Shown here in pieces: positions 1-7,375 of a stretch of 64,000 bases of DNA; the stretch's first letter is position 1; the number at the start of each line of letters is the position of its first letter. Location of the stretch: the NCBI GenBank assembly GCA_016705545.1, contig JADIYA010000009.1, forward strand, positions 130,595 to 194,594, given 5' to 3'. The DNA is from Flavobacteriales bacterium. GTDB taxonomy: Bacteria; Bacteroidota; Bacteroidia; Flavobacteriales_F; PHOS-HE28. The notes below the pieces were generated by a model. The model saw nothing but the letters and a program-made list of their open reading frames with translations. It was not told the DNA's origin and ran no database searches. The position numbers and the translations under genes are program-made.

Positions 1-1
1 G

Positions 2-1354
2 ATCGCGATCGCTGGCCTTGCGCTCGGCTGGTGGAGCGCATGGCCCTTCGTGATCACCCTCCTCGCGCACCTGGCCTTGCTCGCATGGGGAAGCGCCACG
101 CCGGGAGCTGGCTTCTTCATCGCGCATGCTCGGTCGCTGCCCGAAGGTCAACTCGCCCTCACCTACGACGATGGCCCGGCTCCGGACCGCACGCCGGCCT
201 TGCTCGACCTGCTGAAGCGCGAGCAGGTGCAGGCCACCTTCTTCTTGATCGGCGAGCGCGTGGAGCGCGCACCGGAGCTCGCGAAACGCATCGTGGCTGA
301 AGGGCATGCCATTGCTGTGCATACCCACCGTCACCCGTGGTGGTGGGGATTCATGCCCGCGTCCATCGCGAGCAAGGAAATCGCGCGTTGCGCGGAGGCC
401 ATTGTCAAGGCCACGGGCTCAGCACCTGCGCTCATGCGCCCTCCCTTCGGGGTTACCAGCCCGGCCACGGCCCGTGCCATGCGACGAAGCGGCCTTTTGC
501 CTGTTGCTTGGGACCTTCGCAGCTTCGACACCATGAGCACCGATGCTGACGTCCTTGCCGCGCGGGTGGTGCCGCAGCTGAAGCGATCCTCGATCGTCTT
601 GATGCACGACACGGCGCCCTCCGCCATCGAGCTCACCCAGGCGCTGATCCGCGAGGCCCGCACGCTTGGCAGGAAGTTCGTAAGGCTCGAAGCTGCCATG
701 TTCCAGCTCCGCGCCGTCCTCGCGCCCCTTGCTTTGGGTACGATTTGCTCGATCCTGCATCCTCAGCTGGCATGTGCGCAGTCCCCACCGCAACCGATCG
801 CCGCGAACGACCCCTTGGTGATGAAGCTGCGCGCTCAGGCCAAAGCCGACGCGAACGTGCAAGCGGCATTCACGCAAGAGAAGCACATCCAGGGCTTGGC
901 GAAGCCGGTGACCAGCGAAGGGCGCTTCGCTTTCCAGGCGCCGGACCGGATGCGCTGGCAAGTGAGCTCCCCGGCTGAGATGACAGTTGTGGTGAATGGC
1001 AAAAGCGTGCGCATGCACGAGCAGGGCATGGAACGGGCGGTGAGCCCGCGTGAGAAACAGGTGTTCGCGGGCATCCAGCGATTGATCGGCGCCTTGCTCA
1101 CCGGCAGCGCGTTCGCTGAAGGCGGGATGCCGGCGGAGTTCTTCCGCGATGGTGGTGCGCTACTGGTGGAACTGAAACCGGAACAGGCCGGCATGAAGAA
1201 CAGGATCGACCGCATCCAGCTGCGCTTCTCCATCGCCACCATGGTCCTCGATGAGCTGCGCATCCTGCGTCCGAACGGCGATGCCACCATCACGCGCTTC
1301 CAAGACGCGCAGCGCGACGTACCCTTGCCCACGAGCACCTTCACGCTGCCATGA
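2..1354 (+). CDS. Polysaccharide deacetylase (NodB) joined in frame to a LolA-like carrier protein, 5' partial
   Basis: The frame is open from the first bases, so the true start lies upstream; a GTG at 50 is the first plausible internal start. The N-terminal part is hydrophobic. The NodB carbohydrate esterase motifs follow in order: TYDDGP, HTHRH (metal-binding histidines), RPPFG, DLRSFDT and LMHDT. The fold normally ends near nucleotide 695. Without a stop, the frame continues through Met at 698, a new signal-peptide-like stretch ending ACAQ, and then a LolA/outer-membrane lipoprotein carrier domain (AAFTQEKHI, RMRWQ). The LolA half has its own export signal, so it may be translated separately from 698, or a lost base may have removed a stop. 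The stop overlaps the next ATG by 4 bases. With the next two genes it resembles the lipid-handling part of an aryl-polyene or flexirubin cluster. Confidence 0.8.
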   Translation: MAIAGLALGWWSAWPFVITLLAHLALLAWGSATPGAGFFIAHARSLPEGQLALTYDDGPAPDRTPALLDLLKREQVQATFFLIGERVERAPELAKRIVAEGHAIAVHTHRHPWWWGFMPASIASKEIARCAEAIVKATGSAPALMRPPFGVTSPATARAMRRSGLLPVAWDLRSFDTMSTDADVLAARVVPQLKRSSIVLMHDTAPSAIELTQALIREARTLGRKFVRLEAAMFQLRAVLAPLALGTICSILHPQLACAQSPPQPIAANDPLVMKLRAQAKADANVQAAFTQEKHIQGLAKPVTSEGRFAFQAPDRMRWQVSSPAEMTVVVNGKSVRMHEQGMERAVSPREKQVFAGIQRLIGALLTGSAFAEGGMPAEFFRDGGALLVELKPEQAGMKNRIDRIQLRFSIATMVLDELRILRPNGDATITRFQDAQRDVPLPTSTFTLP

Positions 1355-1728
1355 CCGGATCCGAATCGCACGCGCTCTTCCTGATCGATGACCTGCCGAA
1401 AGCCGGCCCTGACGGGACAGCGCATGCGCGCGTGCAGGCCGATCATCCTATCCTTCAAGGGCATTTCCCCAGCAGGCCCGTGGTCCCCGGCGTTTGCTTG
1501 GTGGATCTCGTGCTGCGCGTTTGCAGCGCGTTGCTGGGCGCTGAGCATCGCATCATCCGCGCGCGCTCGATCAAATTCCTCATGCCCGTTGAGCCGTCCA
1601 CGGCACCTGAATTGGTCGTGCACGCATCCGTGGTGCACGGCGAAGGATCCGTGAAAGCCGAAGCGCGGATCATGGCCGGCGAAACCGTGGCGATGAAGCT
1701 GACTGCAGAATTGGCCCCGGCACGCTGA
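1351..1728 (+). CDS. 3-hydroxyacyl-ACP dehydratase-like hotdog protein
   Basis: A 125-residue single hotdog domain. The segment HPILQGHFPSRPVVPGV matches the active-site region of FabZ/FabA dehydratases (GHFP followed by P-x-x-PGV). The family dehydrates 3-hydroxyacyl-ACP during fatty acid or polyene chain building. The ATG overlaps the previous stop (ATGA), so it is translationally coupled to the deacetylase/LolA gene, and the glycosyltransferase follows 12 bases later. Short FabZ-like proteins next to LolA-like carriers and GT2 enzymes are typical of aryl-polyene/flexirubin pigment clusters, so a role in polyene chain synthesis is more likely than housekeeping FabZ. That is inferred from neighbours only. 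Confidence 0.78.
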   Translation: MTGSESHALFLIDDLPKAGPDGTAHARVQADHPILQGHFPSRPVVPGVCLVDLVLRVCSALLGAEHRIIRARSIKFLMPVEPSTAPELVVHASVVHGEGSVKAEARIMAGETVAMKLTAELAPAR

Positions 1729-1740
1729 AAAACACGCGCC

Positions 1741-2895
1741 ATGCCGCCCATGATCGCCGTGGTGATGGCCACCTACAACAATGCCGGCACCCTGGCTGCC
1801 GTGATCGCTGGTGTGAAGCGCGTTGCACCTGGACCGGTGATCGTGGTGGACGATGGCAGCACGGACAGCACTGCGGAGATCCTGCGTGGCATCCAAGGCA
1901 TTGAGAACTTGCGCGTGGAACCGAACAAAGGCAAGGGCCATGCGCTGCGCACCGGCTTCGCACATGCACGGGCCATCGGCTGCTCGCATGCGATCACGAT
2001 CGATTCCGACGGGCAGCACGATGCGGATGACATCCCTGCCATTGCAGCAGCGATAAACAAACAGCCCGAGTCCATGGTGATGGGCGTGCGGAACATGGAT
2101 CAGGCCAGCGTGCCGGGCCGCAGCTCCTTCGGCAACCGCTTCAGCAACTTCTGGTTCAAGGTGGAAACGGGCCTCACGCTGCGTGATACGCAGACCGGTT
2201 TCCGCGGCTGGCCCTTGATTCCGCTGGAAGGGATGCGCTGGCTCACCGACCGTTTCGGATTCGAGGTGGAGGCTATCGTGAAGCTGGCTTGGCGCGGAAC
2301 GCCATTCGAACAGGTACCGGTGCGCGTGCGCTACGATTTCCCCGAGCGCGTGTCGCACTTCAAGCCCTTCCTCGATTTCTCCCGCATCAGCGTGCTGAAT
2401 GCCTGGCTGGTGACCTGCGCGCTCGCTTGGTACTGGCCGAAGCGCTTGATCCTGCAAGGCGGCTTGTGGCGTGCGATCAAGGCCGAAGCTGTGCATCCGG
2501 AGGAAAGCTCCATGCGCAAGGCCTGCGCGATCGGCTTCGGCTTCTTCATGGGCATCGTGCCCATTTGGGGCTTGCAGCTCCTTATCGGGATTCCGCTGGC
2601 CTACCTATTCCGGCTGAATCGCGTGCTCTTCGTGGCGGCGGCCAACATCAGCATCCCACCGATGATCCCGGTGATCCTGTACGCCAGCTACCGGATGGGT
2701 GCGCCCTTCGCAGGAGCCGATGCCTACCTCCCAGCGAGCCTTGATGATCTTTCATTGGCCGGGATTCACGACCATATCGTGCAATACATCGTAGGTGCCG
2801 TGGCACTGGCCGTCTGCATGGGGCCATCGGCGTCGCCGTCGCTTTCCCGTTGCTGCGGATCTTCAGGCAGCGGTGAGCGAGGCAGGCACGGTTAA
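1741..2895 (+). CDS. GT2 glycosyltransferase with C-terminal DUF2062 membrane domain
   Basis: The N-terminal GT-A fold of family 2 starts IAVVMATYNNAGTL, with VVDDGSTD nucleotide-binding and DSDGQHD metal-binding motifs. From about residue 260 there is a DUF2062 membrane domain (FMGIVPIWGLQLL, hydrophobic helices). The family transfers sugars to lipid-linked acceptors at the inner membrane. As read, the last ~28 residues after AVCMG are Ser/Cys/Arg-rich and unlike a DUF2062 end. Adding one G to the G run at 2819-2822 restores AIGVAVAFPLL and a stop at 2874-2876. That removes the overlap with the opposing gene, so the true end is probably 2876 and the read frame contains a homopolymer error. 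Confidence 0.85.
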   Translation: MPPMIAVVMATYNNAGTLAAVIAGVKRVAPGPVIVVDDGSTDSTAEILRGIQGIENLRVEPNKGKGHALRTGFAHARAIGCSHAITIDSDGQHDADDIPAIAAAINKQPESMVMGVRNMDQASVPGRSSFGNRFSNFWFKVETGLTLRDTQTGFRGWPLIPLEGMRWLTDRFGFEVEAIVKLAWRGTPFEQVPVRVRYDFPERVSHFKPFLDFSRISVLNAWLVTCALAWYWPKRLILQGGLWRAIKAEAVHPEESSMRKACAIGFGFFMGIVPIWGLQLLIGIPLAYLFRLNRVLFVAAANISIPPMIPVILYASYRMGAPFAGADAYLPASLDDLSLAGIHDHIVQYIVGAVALAVCMGPSASPSLSRCCGSSGSGERGRHG

Positions 2896-3530
2896 TCCGC
2901 GCGCCCCCAATCCTTCTTGGTGAGCCAAGCTCCGAATTCCTTGCCCAGCTTGGCGTAGCCTTCACCGATGCGGCCGCTTGCATCGAAGTCGAAGCCCATG
3001 GCGTCCTGTGCAGGTGCGCGTTGGATCTCCACCTCTGCCAGGGCGACATCAGGAGCGCTCGTCTCATGCAAGGTGATCGTGGCCGTTATGTAGCCCGGCA
3101 TCCGGGATATGCCCACGTTGTAGCCCGGCTCGGTATCAGTAGTATGCACTTTGATCGTGTAACGGGCATCGCTCTTATCCCGTCCAGCTTTGAGCGCCAC
3201 CTTTCCCTTTGCAAGGCGCTCATTGAGCAATTCCTCGAATCGAGGCTCGTACACGTTGGCGCGAGCGGCCACCCACTTCTCCGCCCATGAATCGCCTTTG
3301 CCGGCCTCTTTCTCGTTGTGCTCCTTGCGCTTCTTCTCCACGTACTTCTCCTCCGTGAACTTGCCTACCACCATGTTCTCATAGCTATACACGAGCATCA
3401 CGGACGATTCACCTGCGAGTGCGGAGAAATCACCTTTCTTGAGAACGGTGCGCATGGGTGAGGCACCGAACTGAGCGAAGCCCGGAGCAACGAGCACGAG
3501 GAATGCGGACAGTGCGAGCGAGCGAAGCAT
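2892..3530 (-). CDS. Exported hypothetical protein
   Basis: A 212-residue protein with a clear signal peptide (MLRSLALSAFLVLVAPGFAQ) and no further membrane segments. The central part is charged and Lys/Glu-rich, followed by a segment that looks like a small beta domain (ARYTIKVHTTDTEPGYN). I do not recognise a named family. It resembles periplasmic proteins of unknown function common in Bacteroidota. It is transcribed alone and convergently with the glycosyltransferase, and the next gene upstream is divergent. Confidence 0.7.
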   Translation of the reverse strand: MLRSLALSAFLVLVAPGFAQFGASPMRTVLKKGDFSALAGESSVMLVYSYENMVVGKFTEEKYVEKKRKEHNEKEAGKGDSWAEKWVAARANVYEPRFEELLNERLAKGKVALKAGRDKSDARYTIKVHTTDTEPGYNVGISRMPGYITATITLHETSAPDVALAEVEIQRAPAQDAMGFDFDASGRIGEGYAKLGKEFGAWLTKKDWGRAD

Positions 3531-3714
3531 GGGTATTGGGGTTTGGGCTGCAATCTAGCTGCTTCCGGAGAAGCGTCGCTTCATTCTGAATGCAATGCAG
3601 GAGCATGGCATGCCCGAGGTCCGCGCAGACGATCATCTTTGCCCTCCCGCCGCCATGGCCACCACCCTCGTTCTATCGGCAACCCCACCCATCGCTCCGG
3701 CGTATGAGGCCGCC

Positions 3715-4275
3715 ATGCAACGGCAGCAATACGCGGTGATCGACGTGGAGGTCACCGAAGGGGACCCCACGCGCGGGCGGGTGATGGAGGTGGCGGTGAT
3801 CGCGCTGGATGGCAGCCAGGAGCGGCTTCGCTGGGACAGCTTGGTGCAACCGCGCGAGCGCGTTCCGTGGTTCACCCGCAAGCTCACTGGCATCGACGAT
3901 GATCTATTGCGCCATGCACCCTGCTTCCATGAGATCGCCAGCACCTTGGCCACGCTCACGCAGGACCGCATCGTGGTGGCCCACAATGTCCGGTTCGACA
4001 TGACTGCGCTGCGGCACGAGTTCGCGCGGGTGGGCCTCCCGTACGACCGGGCCACGATCTGCACCGAGCGCGTGGGCCGCAGGCTCATGCCCGCCCTCGA
4101 GCACTACAACCTCACGAGCCTCTGCCGGCACTTGGGCATCCACTTCCCGAAAGCCCATCGCGCCTTGGCCGATGCCGAGGCCACCGCGGAACTGCTCAAG
4201 CGCATGATCCAGGAGTTCGGCTCCGATGCTGTGCTGGGCGGCATGTTGCCCGAGCGGGTGGCCAAGCGCGCCTAG
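3715..4275 (+). CDS. DEDD-family 3'-5' exonuclease (DnaQ/epsilon-like)
   Basis: The protein carries the three exonuclease motifs: ExoI at the very start (IDVEV), ExoII VAHNVRFD and ExoIII HRALADAEAT, so it is a DEDDh nuclease of the DNA polymerase III epsilon type. ExoI keeps the catalytic Asp and Glu but has VTE where most relatives have a TTG-like sequence. The reading frame is open from ATG 3595 and also offers ATG 3655; 3715 is chosen because the domain begins five residues later, as in family members. At about 186 residues it is a stand-alone exonuclease domain with no GIY-YIG or polymerase fusion. Probable roles are DNA repair or proofreading. Confidence 0.85.
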   Translation: MQRQQYAVIDVEVTEGDPTRGRVMEVAVIALDGSQERLRWDSLVQPRERVPWFTRKLTGIDDDLLRHAPCFHEIASTLATLTQDRIVVAHNVRFDMTALRHEFARVGLPYDRATICTERVGRRLMPALEHYNLTSLCRHLGIHFPKAHRALADAEATAELLKRMIQEFGSDAVLGGMLPERVAKRA

Positions 4276-4461
4276 AAGCGGTCTTAAAAAAATCCCCTTC
4301 GGGCATAGCTGGGCCTTTTCGCGCCCATGCTTCGTTGCCCAACCCTTGCAGAACGTCCAACTCTGCGCAGGCGTCATTCCGGGCTTGACCCGGAACGCGC
4401 CTCGTCTGGCCGCGAAAATCCTCCGGCTCGCTTTCTTCCGAAAGGAATTTCAAGACCGGTT

Positions 4462-4749
4462 CTAGCCGAGCAGGGCATTGGTCGCCCACAGCACCCACAT
4501 CACGATTGCGGCGCCGGTGCCGAAGAGGGCGAGTCGTATTCCAAGGCGTGAGCGCTTCACACTTGCAGCCGTGTAGCGCAACAAGTGCGTCCTGGCCCTG
4601 CGCTGGCCCCACCAGCCGAATGCGATGGCATAGAGACCGAGCACCAGCGCAAGTGAACAGAGATGCCCGGCGAACGCCAGCGGAATGCTCAAGGCGCCGA
4701 AGACCAGGGTCACCGTCGAGAGCGGCAGCCGGCGTTCCTCTTGTTTCAT
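4462..4749 (-). CDS. Small membrane protein
   Basis: Ninety-five residues with two strongly hydrophobic segments near the N-terminus (about residues 12-45) and another at the C-terminus (about 70-93), separated by a basic loop (GQRRARTHLLRY). The layout resembles small DUF4190-type inner-membrane proteins, but I cannot assign it. Its start overlaps the end of coaE by 4 bases (4746-4749), so it is translationally coupled to dephospho-CoA kinase and lies at the 3' end of that operon. Confidence 0.65.
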   Translation of the reverse strand: MKQEERRLPLSTVTLVFGALSIPLAFAGHLCSLALVLGLYAIAFGWWGQRRARTHLLRYTAASVKRSRLGIRLALFGTGAAIVMWVLWATNALLG

Positions 4750-5330
4750 GGTTGTGCGCCGCGAAGCGCGGCATCGATTGAGAGCACCTGCGGGATCACC
4801 AGTTCGTCGCCTGTGTTGCGGATCACGTGCTGCGCGATCGCCGAACGCTCCTCTTCCGTTGCCTGATGGCGCATGCGCGCGCGCACCTGCTCCTCGGTGA
4901 TGCCGTCGCGCGCCATCACCCTGCGGATCCGCTCCGGCTCCGGGCAGCTTACGGTGAGCACTTGATCGAAGCGCTTCCAGCCCTCGTTCTCGGCCATGAG
5001 CGCAGCCTCCATGATCACATAGGGGGCCTCCTGATCAAGCACCCACCGATCGAAATCAGCACGGACAGCCGGATGCACAATGGCGTTCACGGCTTGGCGC
5101 GCCTCTTCGTTCTTGAAAATGATCTCCGCCAACGCCGCTCGATCCAATCGTCCATCGCGGTAGATGCCCTGCCCGAACCGAGCGCTCAGCGCTGATTTCA
5201 CGGCCGCATCGGTCTCCATCAACGATCGCGCTCGCTCATCGGCGTGGTACACGGGTATCCCGAGCACCGCGAAGACCTTGGCCACGGTGCTCTTTCCGCT
5301 GCCGATGCCGCCGGTGAGACCGATCCTCAT
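4746..5330 (-). CDS. coaE: Dephospho-CoA kinase
   Basis: Catalyses the last step of coenzyme A synthesis, ATP-dependent phosphorylation of dephospho-CoA. The P-loop GGIGSGKST sits near the N-terminus as in all CoaE proteins, followed by the substrate-binding YHADERAR region and the lid-region arginines RIRRVMARDG. Length from Met 5330 is 194 residues, normal for the family. The frame also opens at 5357 and 5333, but MRIGLTGGIGSGKS is the usual start. The gene sits between yajC upstream and a small membrane protein downstream on the same strand. Confidence 0.93.
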   Translation of the reverse strand: MRIGLTGGIGSGKSTVAKVFAVLGIPVYHADERARSLMETDAAVKSALSARFGQGIYRDGRLDRAALAEIIFKNEEARQAVNAIVHPAVRADFDRWVLDQEAPYVIMEAALMAENEGWKRFDQVLTVSCPEPERIRRVMARDGITEEQVRARMRHQATEEERSAIAQHVIRNTGDELVIPQVLSIDAALRGAQP

Positions 5331-5384
5331 CATGATGCCCGATGTCGCCCCGGTCAATCGACGCTATGGCTGAGATTCTTGCGA

Positions 5385-5723
5385 TCAGGACTTGGCCGTC
5401 GCTTCATTCAACTGCATGGTGCTGTCCATGGCAATGGCGCTCTTCTCGAAGCGGAGCTTCACATTGTTGTCCACTTCAACAAGGATCGTGGTATCCGCCA
5501 CCTCCAGCACCTTGCCGTGGATGCCGCTGATGGTGATCACCTTGGCGCCTTTCTGGAGTGCCTCGCGGAACTTCTTGGCATCCTTGGCCTTCTTCTGCTG
5601 GGGGCGGATCATGAAGAACCAGAAGACGACCATGAGGAGGCCCATCATGATCCAGAACTGAGGACCGCCACTGGCGCTGGGTTCCGAAGGTGCGGCTTGG
5701 AGGAGAATCGAGTGAAGGAGCAT
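5385..5723 (-). CDS. yajC: Preprotein translocase subunit YajC
   Basis: YajC is the small accessory subunit of the Sec translocon (SecDF-YajC). It has a short periplasmic N-terminus, one transmembrane helix (WIMMGLLMVVFWFFM), the family signature RPQQKKAK immediately after it, and a cytoplasmic domain (GAKVITISGIHGKVLEV). The 112-residue length is typical. It lies 11 bases downstream of the DUF1573 lipoprotein gene and is followed by coaE, an order seen in other Bacteroidota. Confidence 0.95.
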   Translation of the reverse strand: MLLHSILLQAAPSEPSASGGPQFWIMMGLLMVVFWFFMIRPQQKKAKDAKKFREALQKGAKVITISGIHGKVLEVADTTILVEVDNNVKLRFEKSAIAMDSTMQLNEATAKS

Positions 5724-5734
5724 CGTTTCGTTGC

Positions 5735-6211
5735 TTAGGGTTTCGGGTTGGTCTCTGGGCCGAGCACTTCACCGGTGATGGTGAGCACGGTGCTGGCCGG
5801 CAAGGCATTGCTCACCACGGTGACGCTCTTGTGCTGCACGCCGCTGCGGCCCTCGCTGTCGAAGGCCACGGTGATCTCGCCGCCTGCGCCGGGCGCGATG
5901 GGTTCCTTGGGCCAGTCCTTTCCGACGGTGCAGCCGCAAGAGCCGTTCACGGCGGAGATCACCAGCGGGCTGCCCCCGGTGTTGCTGAAGGCGAATCGCA
6001 TCTCCACGCGCTTGCCTTGAACCACCTTGCCCATGTCGTGCGCCGTGCGCTCGAAGTTGATGCGCGGGTAGTCCTCCTCATCGAGCTGCTCGTAGCCCGA
6101 TGCGGGGAAGTTGATGTCGCGCGTGCTCACCTCGCCGCGCTCCCCGCTGTCCGTCAGGAAGCAGCCGTTCAGCACGAGCGCTAAGGCGAGGAGGAGAAAG
6201 GCGCGGTGCAT
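5735..6211 (-). CDS. DUF1573 lipoprotein
   Basis: Signal peptide with lipobox (LALVLNGC), so probably a lipid-anchored envelope protein. The mature part contains the DUF1573 core: HDMGKV, FSNTGGSPLVIS, SCGCTVGKDWP and GEITVAFDSEGRSG, an Ig-like beta sandwich with a conserved Cys-Gly-Cys. The biochemical function of DUF1573 is unknown; it is very common in Bacteroidota. It lies between nusB (6 bases) and yajC (11 bases) on the same strand, so the three are likely co-transcribed. Confidence 0.87.
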   Translation of the reverse strand: MHRAFLLLALALVLNGCFLTDSGERGEVSTRDINFPASGYEQLDEEDYPRINFERTAHDMGKVVQGKRVEMRFAFSNTGGSPLVISAVNGSCGCTVGKDWPKEPIAPGAGGEITVAFDSEGRSGVQHKSVTVVSNALPASTVLTITGEVLGPETNPKP

Positions 6212-6217
6212 AGGTTA

Positions 6218-7168
6218 TCAGCTCTCGAGCAGTCCACGGCCCACCTTGCGGATGCGGCCATCGGCCTTCATCTCCGCGAAGAGCTTGTCGAGCACGCCGT
6301 TGATGAAGAGCTTGCTCTTCGGCGTGCTGTAGGCCTTGGCGATCTCGATGTATTCGTTCAGGGTGACCTTCACGGGGATCTGATCGAAGATGCGCGCCTC
6401 GGTGAGGGCCATCTTCATCAGGATCATGTCGGTGTAGGCGATCCGGTCCGTGTCCCAGTTGCTGGCCTTGGCGGCGATGAGCGCTTCGTGCTCGGAATCG
6501 AGCACGATGGATTGGCGGAAGAGGTCATTCACGAAGGCGCGCTCCTCCACGGGATCGTGCGTGAGGCCATTGAGGCATTGATCCCCGCCATCGGCCACGC
6601 GCCATTGCTCCAGCACGCGCTTCACGAGGCCAGCCGCCAGATCGAGATCCTCGAGCCAATAGATGCTGCGGCCCTCGAACACATCCTGGATGGACTCGCT
6701 GTTGGCGATCTGCTCGCTCAGGAGCTCTACGGCAAAGGCGCGGTCCTTCGTGAAGGAAGGTGCCGTTTCGGCCATGTAGGCCTTGTAGGCATCGCTCTCC
6801 TCCATGGCCTTGAACAGGGCGGTGAAGAGCTCCATGTGACCCACCCAGCTCACCCGGCGCTTCTCGCATTCGAGGCGCAGCCGCTCGCTCTGGGCGATGT
6901 CGCGCACGATCACATGCTCCACGAATCGCCGGCTGGGGTCAAGGTCCGCAGCAGTGGGCAGGTGCTTCTTCTTGCGGTCCTCCATCCGCAGTTCGGCCAC
7001 GTGGCGCAATTCGCCGAAGGCGAGCAGCAGTGCCAGGTAGAGGTCGTGCGTGCGATCGATGCCCTGATGCAGCTCCTTCTCCACGGCGGCCGTGCTGGCA
7101 TGCTCGCCCTGCCCGTAGGCATACAATGCTTGATAGACCTTGATGCGGAGGTAGCGGCGGTTCAGCAT
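6218..7168 (-). CDS. nusB: Transcription antitermination factor NusB, extended Bacteroidota form
   Basis: The protein starts MLNRRYLRIKVYQALYAY, the usual opening of Bacteroidota NusB, and ends with the all-helical NusB domain (WDTDRIAYTDMILMKMA, IPVKVTLNEYIEIAKAYST, FINGVLDKL). It is 316 residues against about 140 for E. coli NusB; the long N-terminal extension is normal in this phylum. NusB with NusE (S10) binds boxA RNA for rRNA antitermination. The reading frame stays open upstream to 7264, but the conserved start is at 7168. It leads an operon with the DUF1573 lipoprotein, yajC and coaE. Confidence 0.93.
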   Translation of the reverse strand: MLNRRYLRIKVYQALYAYGQGEHASTAAVEKELHQGIDRTHDLYLALLLAFGELRHVAELRMEDRKKKHLPTAADLDPSRRFVEHVIVRDIAQSERLRLECEKRRVSWVGHMELFTALFKAMEESDAYKAYMAETAPSFTKDRAFAVELLSEQIANSESIQDVFEGRSIYWLEDLDLAAGLVKRVLEQWRVADGGDQCLNGLTHDPVEERAFVNDLFRQSIVLDSEHEALIAAKASNWDTDRIAYTDMILMKMALTEARIFDQIPVKVTLNEYIEIAKAYSTPKSKLFINGVLDKLFAEMKADGRIRKVGRGLLES

Positions 7169-7375
7169 GGGGGATGGGAAGCGAGGCTCGGTGTCAGTTG
7201 GTTCTATCGCTTCTCGTCTGCTTCGGCTTCCTGCGATCCGTGCCCTTGTGCCAGCTTGCTCCAACCGGTCAATGCGCTCCGAACCGCCCTTCGGCTCCGC
7301 CTACCTTTGGCGCCCGATTGAAAACAAGGCATCGCTGGAAAGGCGGCCAAAAGTAGAAAGTTCCCCTCCGCGCCG

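Noticed and set aside
835..2496. Long minus-strand open frame (553 codons) over the pigment-cluster genes
   Set aside because: It is His/Arg/Ala-rich without domain features and lies antisense to three well-supported genes; GC-rich third positions create such frames.
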